Shown: positions 52,298 to 60,792 of the stretch, in pieces
Layout of the letters: every line of letters starts with the position of its first letter
Numbering within the stretch: the stretch's first letter is position 1
Assembly (NCBI RefSeq): GCF_900637185.1
Contig: NZ_LR134352.1
Span: 1,612,001 to 1,676,000, forward strand
Source of the DNA: Nocardia asteroides
GTDB lineage: Bacteria; Actinomycetota; Actinomycetes; Mycobacteriales; Mycobacteriaceae
Length of the DNA stretch: 64,000 bases
Direction of reading: 5' to 3'
Program-made: the position numbers and the translations under genes
Notes under the pieces: generated by a model
Told to the model about the DNA's origin: nothing
Database searches by the model: none
Seen by the model: only the letters and a program-made list of their open reading frames with translations

Positions 52298-52316
52298 TCA
52301 GCCTAGGCTAACCTAC
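52298..52316 (-). promoter_or_regulatory. IdeR-type iron box before the lipoprotein-sagB operon
   Basis: The half-site AGGCTAACCTA at 52305-52315 and four further matches give 15 of 19 bases of the IdeR consensus. It lies 64 bp upstream of the lipoprotein start, on the minus strand. Confidence 0.8.
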
Positions 52317-52340
52317 GCTCGGTGCGGAGGGGAACAGTCC

Positions 52341-54377
52341 CTACAGGGTGACCCGCTGATCCTGCGCCATGAACAGCTTGTCGCCCTCGACCACGCCGAA
52401 GGTCGAGTAGAACTCGGCGATATTGCGGACCACCTGATTGCAGCGGAACTCGTTGGGGGAGTGCGTGTCCTGCAGACCTTGCAGGGTCGCTTCCTCGGTC
52501 TGTTTGTCGCGCCACTGCCGCGCCCAGGAGAAGAACATCGACTGGAAGTCGGCCTGCGCGCCGGTGCGCTCGGCGAGCTTCCGATAGGCCGCCAGCGCGA
52601 TCTGCAGCCCGCGCAGGTCGGCCAGGTTCTCGCCGACCGTCAGTGCGCCGTTGACGTGCTGACCCTCCGGCGCGCCCTCGGGCACCAGCACGTCGTACTG
52701 CGCGATGAGCTGCTGGGTCTTGGCGTCGAAGGCGGCGCGATCCTCGGGGGTCCACCAGTCGCGGCGGTTGCCGTCACCGTCGTACTTGGAGCCCTGGTCG
52801 TCGAAGCCGTGACCGATCTCGTGACCGATCGTGGAGCCGACCGCGCCGTAGTTCACCGCGTCCACGGCGTCCTTGTCGAAGAACGGCGGCTGCAGGTAGG
52901 CGGCGGGGAAGACGATCTGGTTGGTGGTCGGGCTGTAGTAGGCGTTCACCGTCTGCGGCGACATGCTCCACTCCGACTTGTCCACCTCGGTGCCGAGCCG
53001 GGCGAAGGCGCGCTTGGACTCGAAAGCGTTGATGGCGATGAGGGATTCGATCAACTTGCCACGGGTGACCTGTACCGAGGAGTAGTCGACCCACTTGTCC
53101 GGGTAGCCGATCTGGGCGACGATCTTGTCCAGCTTGGCGATCGAGGCCTCGCGGGTGGGCTGCGACATCCAGGTCGAGTTGGTGAAGTTGTCGTGGTAGG
53201 CGGCGCGCAGGTCGTCGACCATCTCCATCGCGCGTTCCTTGGCCGCGGGCGGGAAGTGCTTGTCCACGTACAGCTTGCCCAGCGGTTCGCCGAGATTGTC
53301 GTCGACCACGCCCACCGCCGAGCGCCACATCTCCGGCTTCTCCTCCAGGCCGCTGAGCACCCGGCCGACGAAGTCGAAGCGCGCGTCGGCGATGGCCTTG
53401 GGCAGGAAGCGGGCGTAGGTGTTGGCGATGTGCAGCTTGAGGTAGTCGCGCCACTGGGCGATGTCGACCTCGCTCCACAGCTGCGCGGCCGCGGTGACGA
53501 ACGAGGGCTGACCCACGACCATCTTGTCGAACAGCGATTTGGGCCGGTCGGTCATGCCCGCCAGCCACGGGTCCCAGTCGAACTGCGGGCCGAGCGCGGT
53601 GAGTTCCTGCCAGCTCATCAGGTTGTAGGTGGCGTCGGTGTTGCGCAGGCGCACGCTGTCCCAGTGGTTCGCGGCGATGCGCTTCTCCAAGTCGACGGTG
53701 CGCTGCGCGACTCCGGCCGGGTCTGCCATGCCGAGGCCCTTGGCCAGCTGTTCGAGGTAGGTCTGGTAGCCGGCCAGCTGCGCGGCGAACTCGGGCTTGC
53801 GGTAGTACTGCTCGCCCAGGGTGAGCCCGGCCTGGCTGACGCTGGGGATATAGGCCTTGGAGTTCTTGCGGTCGATCCCGATGCCCATGCCGATCAGGCC
53901 GGAGATGGGCGCCTCGGCCATGATCCTGGCCAGCGCGGGCTTGTCCGCCGCCTTGTCCAGCGCGGCGAACAGGCCGTCGAGCGGCGTGATGCCGAGGCGC
54001 TCGATCTCGTCGAGGTCGAGGCGCGCGTCGTAGAGGTCTTTGATCTGCTGGGCTTCGGTGCCCGGCTTCGGGTTCTCGATGCCCTCGATGATGGCGCGCA
54101 GCTGCGCGAGGGTGCGGTCGTTGGCGTCGGTGATCGCGCCGACCGAGGCCTTGTCCGGCGGCAGCTGGTAGTCGCGCAGCCAGGCGCCGTTGACGTGGCG
54201 GTACAGATCGTCCTGCGGGCGGATCGCCGGGTCGCCACCGCTCATGTCGACGCCGGTGAGCTGCACTTCGGGGGAGTCGGAGGTGCACGAGGCCAGCGCC
54301 GCCGCCACCGGCACCAGGCCCATGGCGATCAGGAATGCGCGCCGATCCACGACCGACGGACGACCGGACGATGTCAC
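52341..54377 (-). CDS. M13-family zinc metallopeptidase (Zmp1/PepO-like)
   Basis: About 678 aa. The zinc motif HEIGHGFDDQG and the third ligand in ENLADLRGL are intact, and the NAYYSPTTNQIVFPAAYLQPPFF region is typical of neprilysin-like M13 enzymes (NAYY then PAA). N-terminus: DRRAFLIAMG looks like a Tat signal and is followed by a lipobox-like ALASC, so it is probably an exported lipoprotein. In M. tuberculosis the M13 enzyme Zmp1 affects phagosome and inflammasome responses; whether that applies here is unknown. GTG start at 54377 with GGAAGGAA. It ends 24 bp from the iron box of the next operon. Confidence 0.9.
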   Translation of the reverse strand: MTSSGRPSVVDRRAFLIAMGLVPVAAALASCTSDSPEVQLTGVDMSGGDPAIRPQDDLYRHVNGAWLRDYQLPPDKASVGAITDANDRTLAQLRAIIEGIENPKPGTEAQQIKDLYDARLDLDEIERLGITPLDGLFAALDKAADKPALARIMAEAPISGLIGMGIGIDRKNSKAYIPSVSQAGLTLGEQYYRKPEFAAQLAGYQTYLEQLAKGLGMADPAGVAQRTVDLEKRIAANHWDSVRLRNTDATYNLMSWQELTALGPQFDWDPWLAGMTDRPKSLFDKMVVGQPSFVTAAAQLWSEVDIAQWRDYLKLHIANTYARFLPKAIADARFDFVGRVLSGLEEKPEMWRSAVGVVDDNLGEPLGKLYVDKHFPPAAKERAMEMVDDLRAAYHDNFTNSTWMSQPTREASIAKLDKIVAQIGYPDKWVDYSSVQVTRGKLIESLIAINAFESKRAFARLGTEVDKSEWSMSPQTVNAYYSPTTNQIVFPAAYLQPPFFDKDAVDAVNYGAVGSTIGHEIGHGFDDQGSKYDGDGNRRDWWTPEDRAAFDAKTQQLIAQYDVLVPEGAPEGQHVNGALTVGENLADLRGLQIALAAYRKLAERTGAQADFQSMFFSWARQWRDKQTEEATLQGLQDTHSPNEFRCNQVVRNIAEFYSTFGVVEGDKLFMAQDQRVTL

Positions 54378-54474
54378 TAGGTTCCTTCCCCGATGCGGCA
54401 GCCGCACCCCTGCTCGTTGCGATCCAGCCCGCCCAGGCTACCGGCGGGCGGGCCGATGGGTGGGGTAGCCGCGA

Positions 54475-54498
54475 GCCCGGCCCGTTTCCGGGCCGGGT
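54475..54498 (-). terminator. Terminator after the secreted-protein gene
   Basis: A 9-bp GC stem plus one wobble pair with a 4-nt loop, 14 bp beyond the minus-strand stop at 54513. Confidence 0.55.
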
Positions 54499-54512
54499 CG
54501 GGCCAGGGGCGG

Positions 54513-54959
54513 TTAGTCCGAGGAGATGCCCGAGCTGCCGGTGGCCAGGTCGCACGCCAGCCCGCTGCCCGCGTTCAGGATCTTGGCGACGGTAGGCACC
54601 CGCTTGGTGACCAGTGGCGCGCCGGTGGCGTGCAGCAGCAACGAGAGCTGCACCTCCACCTCGGTCTCGACGTGGTAGAAGGCGGTGGCCTTGGCCACGG
54701 TGACGCCGCCGACGGTCACCTCCAGGTCCACGGTGTCGCTGGCGAAGAACTTGCCGTTGGCGACGAAGTCCACCTGGGCGCCGACATAGTCGTCGAGGCC
54801 GACGACATCGATCTTGGACGTGCAGCCGACGGTGAGGGTGTCGGTGAGCATGTCGATGATCGGGCCCGCGGTGGCGTGCGGCGCGGCCAGGGTGAGCACG
54901 GCGGCGAAGGCGCTCGCGGTGGTCGCGATGCGGCGGGCGGTCGGCAGGGTGATGTTCAT
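54513..54959 (-). CDS. Secreted hypothetical protein (148 aa)
   Basis: Clear Sec signal peptide (residues 1-31: ARR, then hydrophobic IATTASAFAAVLTLA and cleavage near ATA-GP). The mature domain of about 115 residues is rich in valine and threonine with alternating polarity (VDLEVTVGGVTVAKATAFYHVETEVEVQL is one such run; core VDLEVTVGGVTVAK), suggesting a beta-sandwich, and has two cysteines that could form a disulfide. Family unknown to me. ATG with GAGGAG upstream. Next to the rplN promoter region, divergent from it. Confidence 0.7.
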   Translation of the reverse strand: MNITLPTARRIATTASAFAAVLTLAAPHATAGPIIDMLTDTLTVGCTSKIDVVGLDDYVGAQVDFVANGKFFASDTVDLEVTVGGVTVAKATAFYHVETEVEVQLSLLLHATGAPLVTKRVPTVAKILNAGSGLACDLATGSSGISSD

Positions 54960-55076
54960 GTGCGACTCCTCATCAGCTCGTACCTCGACGAGCAGGGCGA
55001 CCGTAGCAACGGCGTGAGCGCGCTCACAGGAGTTTGAAACATATCTGCTTCAAAATTGCCGGGCGGCACCCCCGAT

Positions 55077-55105
55077 TTGGGTCGACCTGGGGATTCACCT
55101 ACACT
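55077..55105 (+). promoter_or_regulatory. Promoter of the rplN block
   Basis: TTGGGT at 55077-55082 and TACACT at 55100-55105, spaced 17 bp. TAGACCGGTTGCCTG follows, nearly the same as after the rpsH promoter. The 304-bp intergenic region holds this promoter and a leader of about 150 nt, but no gene I can recognise. Confidence 0.7.
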
Positions 55106-55205
55106 AGACCGGTTGCCTGCGGGAGCTCTGCGCCCGCAATCCGGCAGTGAACCCCCAGTGGTAGGTATTTCCGCTGGCAGGCGCGCGTCCGGAGGGTGAC
55201 TGACC

Positions 55206-55262
55206 ATGTGCGTCGGGTCGGCAATCCGGCGTACGTATACATCCAGGTCCAGGAGGTGCTGA
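55206..55262 (+). promoter_or_regulatory. Upstream ORF abutting rplN (18 codons)
   Basis: An ATG ORF of 18 codons, [18 protein letters not shown], follows GGAGGG by nine bases and stops with TGA one base before the rplN GTG. The rplN ribosome-binding site AGGAGGT lies inside it. Coupled translation is possible; no evidence shows that it is translated. Confidence 0.4.
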
Positions 55263-55263
55263 A

Positions 55264-55632
55264 GTGATTCAGCAGGAGTCGCGACTGCGCGTCGCCGACA
55301 ACACCGGGGCGAAGGAAATCCTTTGCATCCGCGTGCTCGGTGGCTCGTCGCGTCGCTATGCCGGTATCGGTGACATCATCGTCGCCACCGTCAAGGACGC
55401 CATCCCCGGCGCGAACGTCAAGAAGGGCGACGTCGTCAAGGCTGTCGTCGTGCGCACCGTCAAGGAGCGCCGCCGTCCGGACGGTTCCTACATCAAGTTC
55501 GACGAGAACGCTGCCGTGCTGATCAAGGCCGACAACGATCCTCGCGGCACCCGCATCTTCGGCCCGGTCGGCCGTGAGCTGCGCGACAAGCGCTTCATGA
55601 AGATCGTTTCGCTGGCCCCGGAGGTGCTCTGA
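55264..55632 (+). CDS. rplN: 50S ribosomal protein L14
   Basis: uL14, 122 aa, at the subunit interface. [27 protein letters not shown] is the conserved start. GTG with AGGAGGT eight bases before it. It opens the second ribosomal block; in the common bacterial order it would directly follow rpsQ. Confidence 0.99.
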   Translation: MIQQESRLRVADNTGAKEILCIRVLGGSSRRYAGIGDIIVATVKDAIPGANVKKGDVVKAVVVRTVKERRRPDGSYIKFDENAAVLIKADNDPRGTRIFGPVGRELRDKRFMKIVSLAPEVL

Positions 55633-55634
55633 CC

Positions 55635-55952
55635 ATGAAGGTGCACAAGGGTGACACCGTCCTCGTCATCTCGGGCAAGGACAAGGGCGCCAAGGGCAAG
55701 GTCATCCAGGCCTACCCGGCGACCGGCAAGGTTCTCGTCGAGGGCGTGAACCGGATCAAGAAGCACGTCGCGGACTCCGCGAACCAGCGCGGCGCCTCCT
55801 CGGGTGGCATCGTGACCCAGGAAGCCCCCATCCAGGTTTCCAACGTGATGGTCGTCGACTCCGACGGTAACCCGACTCGCGTCGGCTACCGCACCGACGA
55901 AGAGACCGGCAAGCGGGTTCGGATCTCCCGTAAGAACGGGAAGGACATCTGA
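55635..55952 (+). CDS. rplX: 50S ribosomal protein L24
   Basis: uL24, 105 aa, with the N-terminal KOW motif ([21 protein letters not shown]) that nucleates 50S assembly. Starts two bases after the rplN stop; one base separates it from rplE. Confidence 0.99.
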   Translation: MKVHKGDTVLVISGKDKGAKGKVIQAYPATGKVLVEGVNRIKKHVADSANQRGASSGGIVTQEAPIQVSNVMVVDSDGNPTRVGYRTDEETGKRVRISRKNGKDI

Positions 55953-55953
55953 C

Positions 55954-56517
55954 ATGACCACCTCCGAGCAGACTCAGCCCCGGCTGAAGGCGCGCTACCG
56001 CGCCGAGATCAAGGACGCGCTGAACAGCGAGTTCGAGTACGCCAACGTGATGCAGATCCCGGGCGTCGTCAAGGTCGTCGTGAACATGGGTGTCGGTGAC
56101 GCCGCCCGCGACGCGAAGCTGATCAACGGTGCCATCAAGGACCTCGAGCTGATCACCGGCCAGAAGCCGGAGGTCCGCAAGGCCACCAAGTCGATCGCGC
56201 AGTTCAAGCTCCGTGAGGGCATGCCGATCGGCGCCAAGGTCACCCTCCGTGGCGACCGCATGTGGGAGTTCCTGGACCGCCTGGTCTCCATCGCGCTGCC
56301 GCGTATCCGCGACTTCCGCGGCCTGTCGCCGAAGCAGTTCGACGGCAACGGCAACTACACGTTCGGCCTGAGCGAGCAGTCGATGTTCCACGAGATCGAC
56401 GTGGACTCCATCGACCGCCCGCGCGGTATGGACATCACCGTGGTGACCACTGCGACCAACAACGAAGAAGGCCGTGCGCTGCTCAAGCACCTCGGCTTCC
56501 CGTTCAAGGAGAACTGA
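55954..56517 (+). CDS. rplE: 50S ribosomal protein L5
   Basis: uL5, 187 aa, which binds 5S r[26 protein letters not shown] and [19 protein letters not shown] (conserved loop) are visible. Four bases separate it from rpsN. Confidence 0.99.
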   Translation: MTTSEQTQPRLKARYRAEIKDALNSEFEYANVMQIPGVVKVVVNMGVGDAARDAKLINGAIKDLELITGQKPEVRKATKSIAQFKLREGMPIGAKVTLRGDRMWEFLDRLVSIALPRIRDFRGLSPKQFDGNGNYTFGLSEQSMFHEIDVDSIDRPRGMDITVVTTATNNEEGRALLKHLGFPFKEN

Positions 56518-56521
56518 GCAC

Positions 56522-56707
56522 ATGGCCAAGAAAGCACTGGTCAACAAGGCCAACGCCAAGCCGAAGTTCGCGGTCCGCGCCTACACCCGCTGCCAGCGTT
56601 GCGGCCGCCCCCACGCGGTGTACCGCAAGTTCGGCCTGTGCCGCGTGTGCCTGCGCGAGATGGCCCACCGTGGCGAGCTCCCGGGCGTGCACAAGAGCTC
56701 CTGGTGA
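56522..56707 (+). CDS. rpsN: 30S ribosomal protein S14, zinc (type Z) form
   Basis: Short uS14 of 61 aa with four cysteines as CQRCG and CRVC, the zinc-binding form. Many actinobacteria also keep a zinc-free S14 elsewhere, under zinc control. Start ATG at 56522; the open frame reaches further into rplE but is not used. A strong terminator follows, so the cluster is interrupted before rpsH. Confidence 0.98.
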   Translation: MAKKALVNKANAKPKFAVRAYTRCQRCGRPHAVYRKFGLCRVCLREMAHRGELPGVHKSSW

Positions 56708-56750
56708 CCCCGCGCTCCTCGTGAGCGCAGCCACCTAGGCGAATATCGAA

Positions 56751-56788
56751 CGAAGGCACGGACTTCCGCGAGGCAGTCCGTGCCTTCG
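56751..56788 (+). terminator. Terminator closing the rplN-rpsN block
   Basis: A perfect 14-bp stem (CGAAGGCACGGACT and its complement) with a 10-nt loop, 44 bp after the rpsN stop. Confidence 0.88.
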
Positions 56789-56805
56789 CGCGTTTCCGGC
56801 GCAGA

Positions 56806-57243
56806 TCAACCGCCCTGGAGCTGCCATTCCGCCCACGCCTCGTCCAGCAATGCCGCGACGGCGTCGTAGGTCTCCCAGGTGTCGGGGACGTGATAGGTGG
56901 TCTCATGCCGCGCGACCTCGGGGACGCAGTCGTAGGCGCGCAAGTACGGCCGGTAGGCGGCCGCTGCGAAGGCCTGGCCGCGGGCGTTGAGGTCGCCCAC
57001 GTTCAGTTCTCCGCAGCAGTGGTCGAGCAGATAGCGGCCCGGGGTCTTCGAGCGCTCGCGCAATGCCGCCAGTTCCGGCCGCGGCCGGGGTTCCGGTTCG
57101 CCCCAGACGGGCACGGTCGGCGAATGCAGGTCGTTGGCGACGGCCCACGCGTAGAACATCCCGATGTGGGTCGCCCCGGCCGCGCTGTCCAAGCCCAGCT
57201 CCGAGGTCGTGTCCGAGTGCCAGCCGCAGTCGTCGTAGGTCAT
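56806..57243 (-). CDS. Conserved hypothetical protein (DUF7832-like)
   Basis: 145 aa, cytoplasmic, acidic. The opening YDDCGWHSDTTSELGLDSAAGATHIGMFYAWAVANDL (core GATHIGMFYAWAVAND) resembles a family of small bacterial proteins annotated DUF7832, which I recall but could not check. A good site (AGGGGG) precedes the ATG at 57243. No function known; sometimes such genes are found as single-copy immunity-like proteins, but nothing here supports that. Confidence 0.65.
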   Translation of the reverse strand: MTYDDCGWHSDTTSELGLDSAAGATHIGMFYAWAVANDLHSPTVPVWGEPEPRPRPELAALRERSKTPGRYLLDHCCGELNVGDLNARGQAFAAAAYRPYLRAYDCVPEVARHETTYHVPDTWETYDAVAALLDEAWAEWQLQGG

Positions 57244-57385
57244 TGATGGCCCCCTGGTGTCGATGAATCCTCAGGATGGCAGTCCGCACCGACAATTCGG
57301 CCGTGGCCGCGCGCGGTTTCCGGAAGATGGGTGAAATATTCGAATTTCACTCCTTTTGGCAGGCTGTTTCGTGTTCCCTTGGCGC

Positions 57386-57634
57386 ATGAAGAAGATCGCT
57401 ACGGCCGCTGTTCTGTCCTGTGCGCTGCTCGCGGCACCCGCCGTCGCCTCCGCCGCCCCGTCCACCCCCGCCCCCGTCGCCGAATCCGGCTCCGCGGGCG
57501 CCGGTTCCGGCTCCGGCGGCGGCTCGGGTTCCTCGGAGACGGACCTGATCTGCTCCCCCCTCGCCCAACTCGCCTTCGCCACCGGCAGCGTCGAAAAACC
57601 GCCCCTCTACGACCTCCTCTGCCTGATCGCCTGA
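57386..57634 (+). CDS. Small secreted protein, tandem copy 1 (82 aa)
   Basis: Sec signal peptide MKKIATAAVLSCALLAAP with cleavage near ASA-AP, a Gly/Ser-rich linker, and a C-terminal segment LICSPLAQLAFATGSVEKPP followed by LLCLIA. The next gene encodes a similar tail, so these are paralogues. Two cysteines about 25 residues apart could form a disulfide. Function unknown. Start chosen at the MKK with its signal peptide; the frame opens ten codons earlier without reason to use it. Confidence 0.7.
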   Translation: MKKIATAAVLSCALLAAPAVASAAPSTPAPVAESGSAGAGSGSGGGSGSSETDLICSPLAQLAFATGSVEKPPLYDLLCLIA

Positions 57635-57647
57635 CGGCGAAATCTGT

Positions 57648-57665
57648 GCCCCGGCAAGTCGGGGC
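57648..57665 (+). terminator. Weak hairpin between the two small secreted genes
   Basis: A 6-bp stem GCCCCG/CGGGGC with a 6-nt loop, 14 bp after the first stop codon. Confidence 0.35.
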
Positions 57666-57700
57666 GTGCGGATCGGGTATTCGGGCGGCACGGTGGAGCG

Positions 57701-57916
57701 ATGAAGAAGATCGTTGTGTTGTCCGCTCTTGCTCTGTCCGTTTTCGCTCCGGCTGTCGCCGCTACTACCGCGCAGGCTCAGGCGCCGGTGGCGGCGGGGG
57801 CCGGATCGTCCAGTCTGGATGTGCTGTGCAGTCCGGTCGGTGGGTTGCTCGTGGCGGCGGGGAGTGCGGAGAACCCGTATGGGCCGCTGCTCGTCGCGGT
57901 GTGTGTCAACCGCTAG
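57701..57916 (+). CDS. Small secreted protein, tandem copy 2 (71 aa)
   Basis: Signal peptide MKKIVVLSALALSVFAPAVA with cleavage near AQA. The mature part is about 45 residues and ends VLCSPVGGLLVAAGSAENP then LLVAVCVNR. The pattern C-S-P-x(n)-G-S-x-E-x-P-x(n)-L-L-x(n)-C matches the upstream gene. No functional clue beyond export. Its stop lies four bases from the stop of the convergent exported hydrolase gene. Confidence 0.72.
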   Translation: MKKIVVLSALALSVFAPAVAATTAQAQAPVAAGAGSSSLDVLCSPVGGLLVAAGSAENPYGPLLVAVCVNR

Positions 57917-57920
57917 CTGG

Positions 57921-59549
57921 TCAGCGGAAGGGGGAGTGGTCGATGCCGCAGCGGAGGCCGGCCGGGGGTAGTTGTCCGGTGAAGAGGTAGTCGCGTTTGA
58001 CGTGTTCGGCGCAGGTACTCGGCACGTACATCGTGCTGTGGCCTGCGCCCTCCACGACGACGACGTGGGCGTCGGCCAGTTGGGCCGCGCCGGCCAGGGC
58101 GCCGCGCAGGGGAGTGGCCGGGTCGAATCTGCTGTTCAGGACCAGGATCGGGGCGGCGGTGCCGCGGTTCCACGGTCCGGTGTAGCGCTCGGCGTCGTGG
58201 GCGGGCCAGAAGGCGCAGGGGGTGGCGTTGAAGACGGCGGTACGGCCGAAATAGGGGACGCGCAGCTCTTCGGCGGCGCCGGCCCGGCTGTAGGCGGCGG
58301 GATCGGTGGGCACGGCGCTGTCGGCGCACTGGATCGAATAGAACGCCTCGACCCGGTTGCCCGGCTGCTCCTTCGCGAACACCGAGTCGTGGGTCACGGC
58401 AGGCAGCAGCGCGGTGCCGGCGTCGAAGAGCTGCTGGAGCAGCAGGGCCAGGTCGGGATAGGTTTCCGGCCGGGCGAGGCTGCCCGCGGCGGCCACGATC
58501 TGGCCGTAGGTCCACGCGGTGCCGTCGACGACGATGGGGGCCAGGCGCGCGCGTTCGGCGAGCGCGATCCACTTGAGTTTCGGCTCGCCCGCCGAGAACG
58601 CGCACCGCGGGCCCGCGGCCGAGCAGTCCCGCAGGAACGCGTCGAAGGTCTCGGCGACGGCGTCGGCCACACCCTGCCTGGTGTCCAGCGGCAGGGTTGT
58701 CCCGTCGGCGCCGTGCCCGTCGGCGTTGCCCTCGAAGTCGAGCGACCCGTCCAGCGCCATCGCCCGCACGCGGCCCGGGAACATGTTGGCGTAGACCGCG
58801 CCGACCTGGGTGCCGTAGGAGATGCCGTGATAGGTCAGCGACGTGTCGCCGACCGCGCGGCGCAGCAATTCCAGGTCGCGTGCGGTGTTCGTGGTCGAGG
58901 CGTGGGCGAGGATCGGGCCCGCCGACTCCCCGCAGCGCGCCGCGATATCGGCGGAGCGGGCGAAGAACTCCGGCTCCTCGGCGGGGCTCTCCGGGGTGCC
59001 GGGGAAGGTCGCCAGGTAGGCCTGCTGCTCGTCGGTGGAGGCGAAACAGTTGGTCGGGGCGCTACGGGAGACCGAGCGCGGATCCCAGGAGACCAGGTCG
59101 AACCGTGCGCGCAGTTCGTCGGAGAACAGCCACGGCCAGTGCGCCCGCTCGCGGAGCCGGTCCACGCCCGAGGGGCCGGGTCCACCGAAGTTGACGAACA
59201 GGGTGCCGATCCGCCGGGCCGGATCGGTGGCGGGCAGCTGGATCACGGCCAGGTCGATCTGCGCGGCGTGTGGTTCGCGGTAGTCCAGCGGTACCCGCGC
59301 GAGGGCGCAGCGGAAGCCGTCCTCGCAGTCGGTCCAGTCCAGGGCCGGGGTGGCGGCGGCTTCGGCCAGCGGGTCGAGGTACGGGTCGGCGGGCGCGGCG
59401 GCGGCCGGGGCGGGGACGGCGAGGGCGGCGGTGGCGAGCACGGCGGCCAGCAGGCAGGCCCAGCCCGGGCGAGTCGACTGGCGCCCCTGGCGCGAAAACA
59501 ACGGGCCGATCCTCCTGCGCAGATCCGACGAACCACGCGAAGCTACCAC
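57921..59549 (-). CDS. Exported alpha/beta hydrolase (tripeptidyl aminopeptidase-like)
   Basis: About 542 aa. After a basic n-region a signal peptide (ACLLAAVLATAALAVPAPAA) leads to a mature enzyme of the SlpD/SlpE/TAP type: oxyanion loop NFGGPGPSG, nucleophile elbow GISYGTQVG, acid in NSRFDPATPLRG and histidine in GAGHSTMY. A C-terminal TAP-like domain with CAEHVKRDYLFTGQLPP is present. Members cleave N-terminal tripeptides or esters. The GTG at 59549 is the most downstream start before the signal, without a clear ribosome-binding site; an upstream TTG at 59606 is possible. Confidence 0.85.
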   Translation of the reverse strand: MVASRGSSDLRRRIGPLFSRQGRQSTRPGWACLLAAVLATAALAVPAPAAAAPADPYLDPLAEAAATPALDWTDCEDGFRCALARVPLDYREPHAAQIDLAVIQLPATDPARRIGTLFVNFGGPGPSGVDRLRERAHWPWLFSDELRARFDLVSWDPRSVSRSAPTNCFASTDEQQAYLATFPGTPESPAEEPEFFARSADIAARCGESAGPILAHASTTNTARDLELLRRAVGDTSLTYHGISYGTQVGAVYANMFPGRVRAMALDGSLDFEGNADGHGADGTTLPLDTRQGVADAVAETFDAFLRDCSAAGPRCAFSAGEPKLKWIALAERARLAPIVVDGTAWTYGQIVAAAGSLARPETYPDLALLLQQLFDAGTALLPAVTHDSVFAKEQPGNRVEAFYSIQCADSAVPTDPAAYSRAGAAEELRVPYFGRTAVFNATPCAFWPAHDAERYTGPWNRGTAAPILVLNSRFDPATPLRGALAGAAQLADAHVVVVEGAGHSTMYVPSTCAEHVKRDYLFTGQLPPAGLRCGIDHSPFR

Positions 59550-59829
59550 ATGCTTAGTGCGGGAAATTAGTTGGCGGCGAACGGGATTCGCCGGGCCACC
59601 CGGCAAGGGTGGTGTCGGAGCCCACTCTCCCCGCTATTTAGTTCGAATTGTTCCGGTTAACGTGGTATTACGCGCGATGAATAATTCTGTGTTCTTCCCA
59701 AGAATGTGTTCTGCGTCCTGTCCGGATGAATTATCCGGCACTACTGTCGGCATGGTCGCACCGCGATACAGGTACTGATGGGTGTCAATGTCGATCCCTT
59801 GTCCGACGAAATGCAGAGGGTGTGGGATT

Positions 59830-60552
59830 GTGACGACGATCACCGAAGAAGCTGGGCGTGACCTGGCCCACCGGCCGACCTTTCGCGGCATCCCGGCCGG
59901 CGCCATGCCGATGGTCGCGTTTCTTTCGGCATTGGCCGGATTTATCGGCGCGGCCGCGTATACCCATTCCGCCGGATATTTCGTGACATTCATGACCGGA
60001 AATACCGAGCGGGCCGTCCTCGGCTGGTTCGACAATGATGTGCTGCTCGCGACCGGCGCCATCACGCTGCTGATCTCGTTCGGGCTCGGGGTGATCGTGG
60101 CCTCGCTGCTACGGCGCAGGCTGTGGCGCGACAGCAGGCACGGCGCCGCCGTCGTCACCACCGTGGCGCTGGCGGTGGCCGCGGTCGTCGACTACGCCCT
60201 GGACCGCACCGGCGGTCAGGAGGTGGGCTTCATCCCCATCGCGTTCGTCGCCTTCGCCGTCGGCGCGCTCAACACCGCGTTCGTGAAGAACGGGGAGACC
60301 AGCGTCCCGCTGAGCTACGCCACCGGCACCGTCGTGAAGCTGAGTCAGGGCATCGAAAGCCACGTCAGCGGCGGCAGCGCGCGGGATTGGCTGGGCTACG
60401 GCCTGCAGTACGCGGCCTTCGGTGGCGGCGCGCTGCTCGGTGGCGTGGTCAGCTTGCTGGTCGGTGGTGAGCTGATGATCATCATGGCCGCCGCGGTCTC
60501 CGCCGCCGCCGTCCTGCTCACCGCCAAGGCCAAGCGCGCCGCCCTCGCCTGA
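59830..60552 (+). CDS. DUF1275 (YoaK-like) membrane protein
   Basis: About 240 aa with six predicted helices. The opening PMVAFLSALAGFIGAAAYTHSAGYFVTFMTGNTER (core FVTFMTGNTER) is the DUF1275 hallmark, and VGALNTAFVKNGETSVPLSYATGTVVKL is the second conserved block. Family function unknown, possibly transport. GTG start at 59830; an upstream ATG at 59782 would add sixteen residues including three cysteines and seems less likely. The region 59550-59829 before it has no other gene that I can see. Confidence 0.85.
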   Translation: MTTITEEAGRDLAHRPTFRGIPAGAMPMVAFLSALAGFIGAAAYTHSAGYFVTFMTGNTERAVLGWFDNDVLLATGAITLLISFGLGVIVASLLRRRLWRDSRHGAAVVTTVALAVAAVVDYALDRTGGQEVGFIPIAFVAFAVGALNTAFVKNGETSVPLSYATGTVVKLSQGIESHVSGGSARDWLGYGLQYAAFGGGALLGGVVSLLVGGELMIIMAAAVSAAAVLLTAKAKRAALA

Positions 60553-60559
60553 CCCGGAT

Positions 60560-60588
60560 TTGGTCCTGACCACGGCGTTGCCTACACT
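60560..60588 (+). promoter_or_regulatory. Promoter of the rpsH block
   Basis: TTGGTC at 60560-60565 and TACACT at 60583-60588, spaced 17 bp. TAGAGCGGTTGCCTG follows as in the rplN promoter. It lies directly behind the DUF1275 stop and gives a leader of about 200 nt. Confidence 0.7.
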
Positions 60589-60736
60589 AGAGCGGTTGCC
60601 TGGGCAGATCTGTGTCCGCTGGCGCCTCGCGTAGGCGGACGAGTTGCCGGGCACCGAGAGCTCGTTACGAGAACTCATCCGGTCGGTAAGTGCCGTCCGG
60701 ACCAGCCGAATTGTTGTAGGCCCACGGTCTCCGCGC

Positions 60737-60790
60737 GTGAGTGCGGAGATGCTGCATGGGAACCGCAGCGAGAAAGGTGTCGAGGTCTAA
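60737..60790 (+). promoter_or_regulatory. Upstream ORF ending two bases before rpsH
   Basis: In-frame GTG (60737) and ATG (60749) starts lead to a TAA at 60788-60790, giving 17 or 13 codons. The rpsH ATG follows after CC. The arrangement parallels those before rpsJ and rplN; translation is unproven. Confidence 0.35.
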
Positions 60791-60792
60791 CC

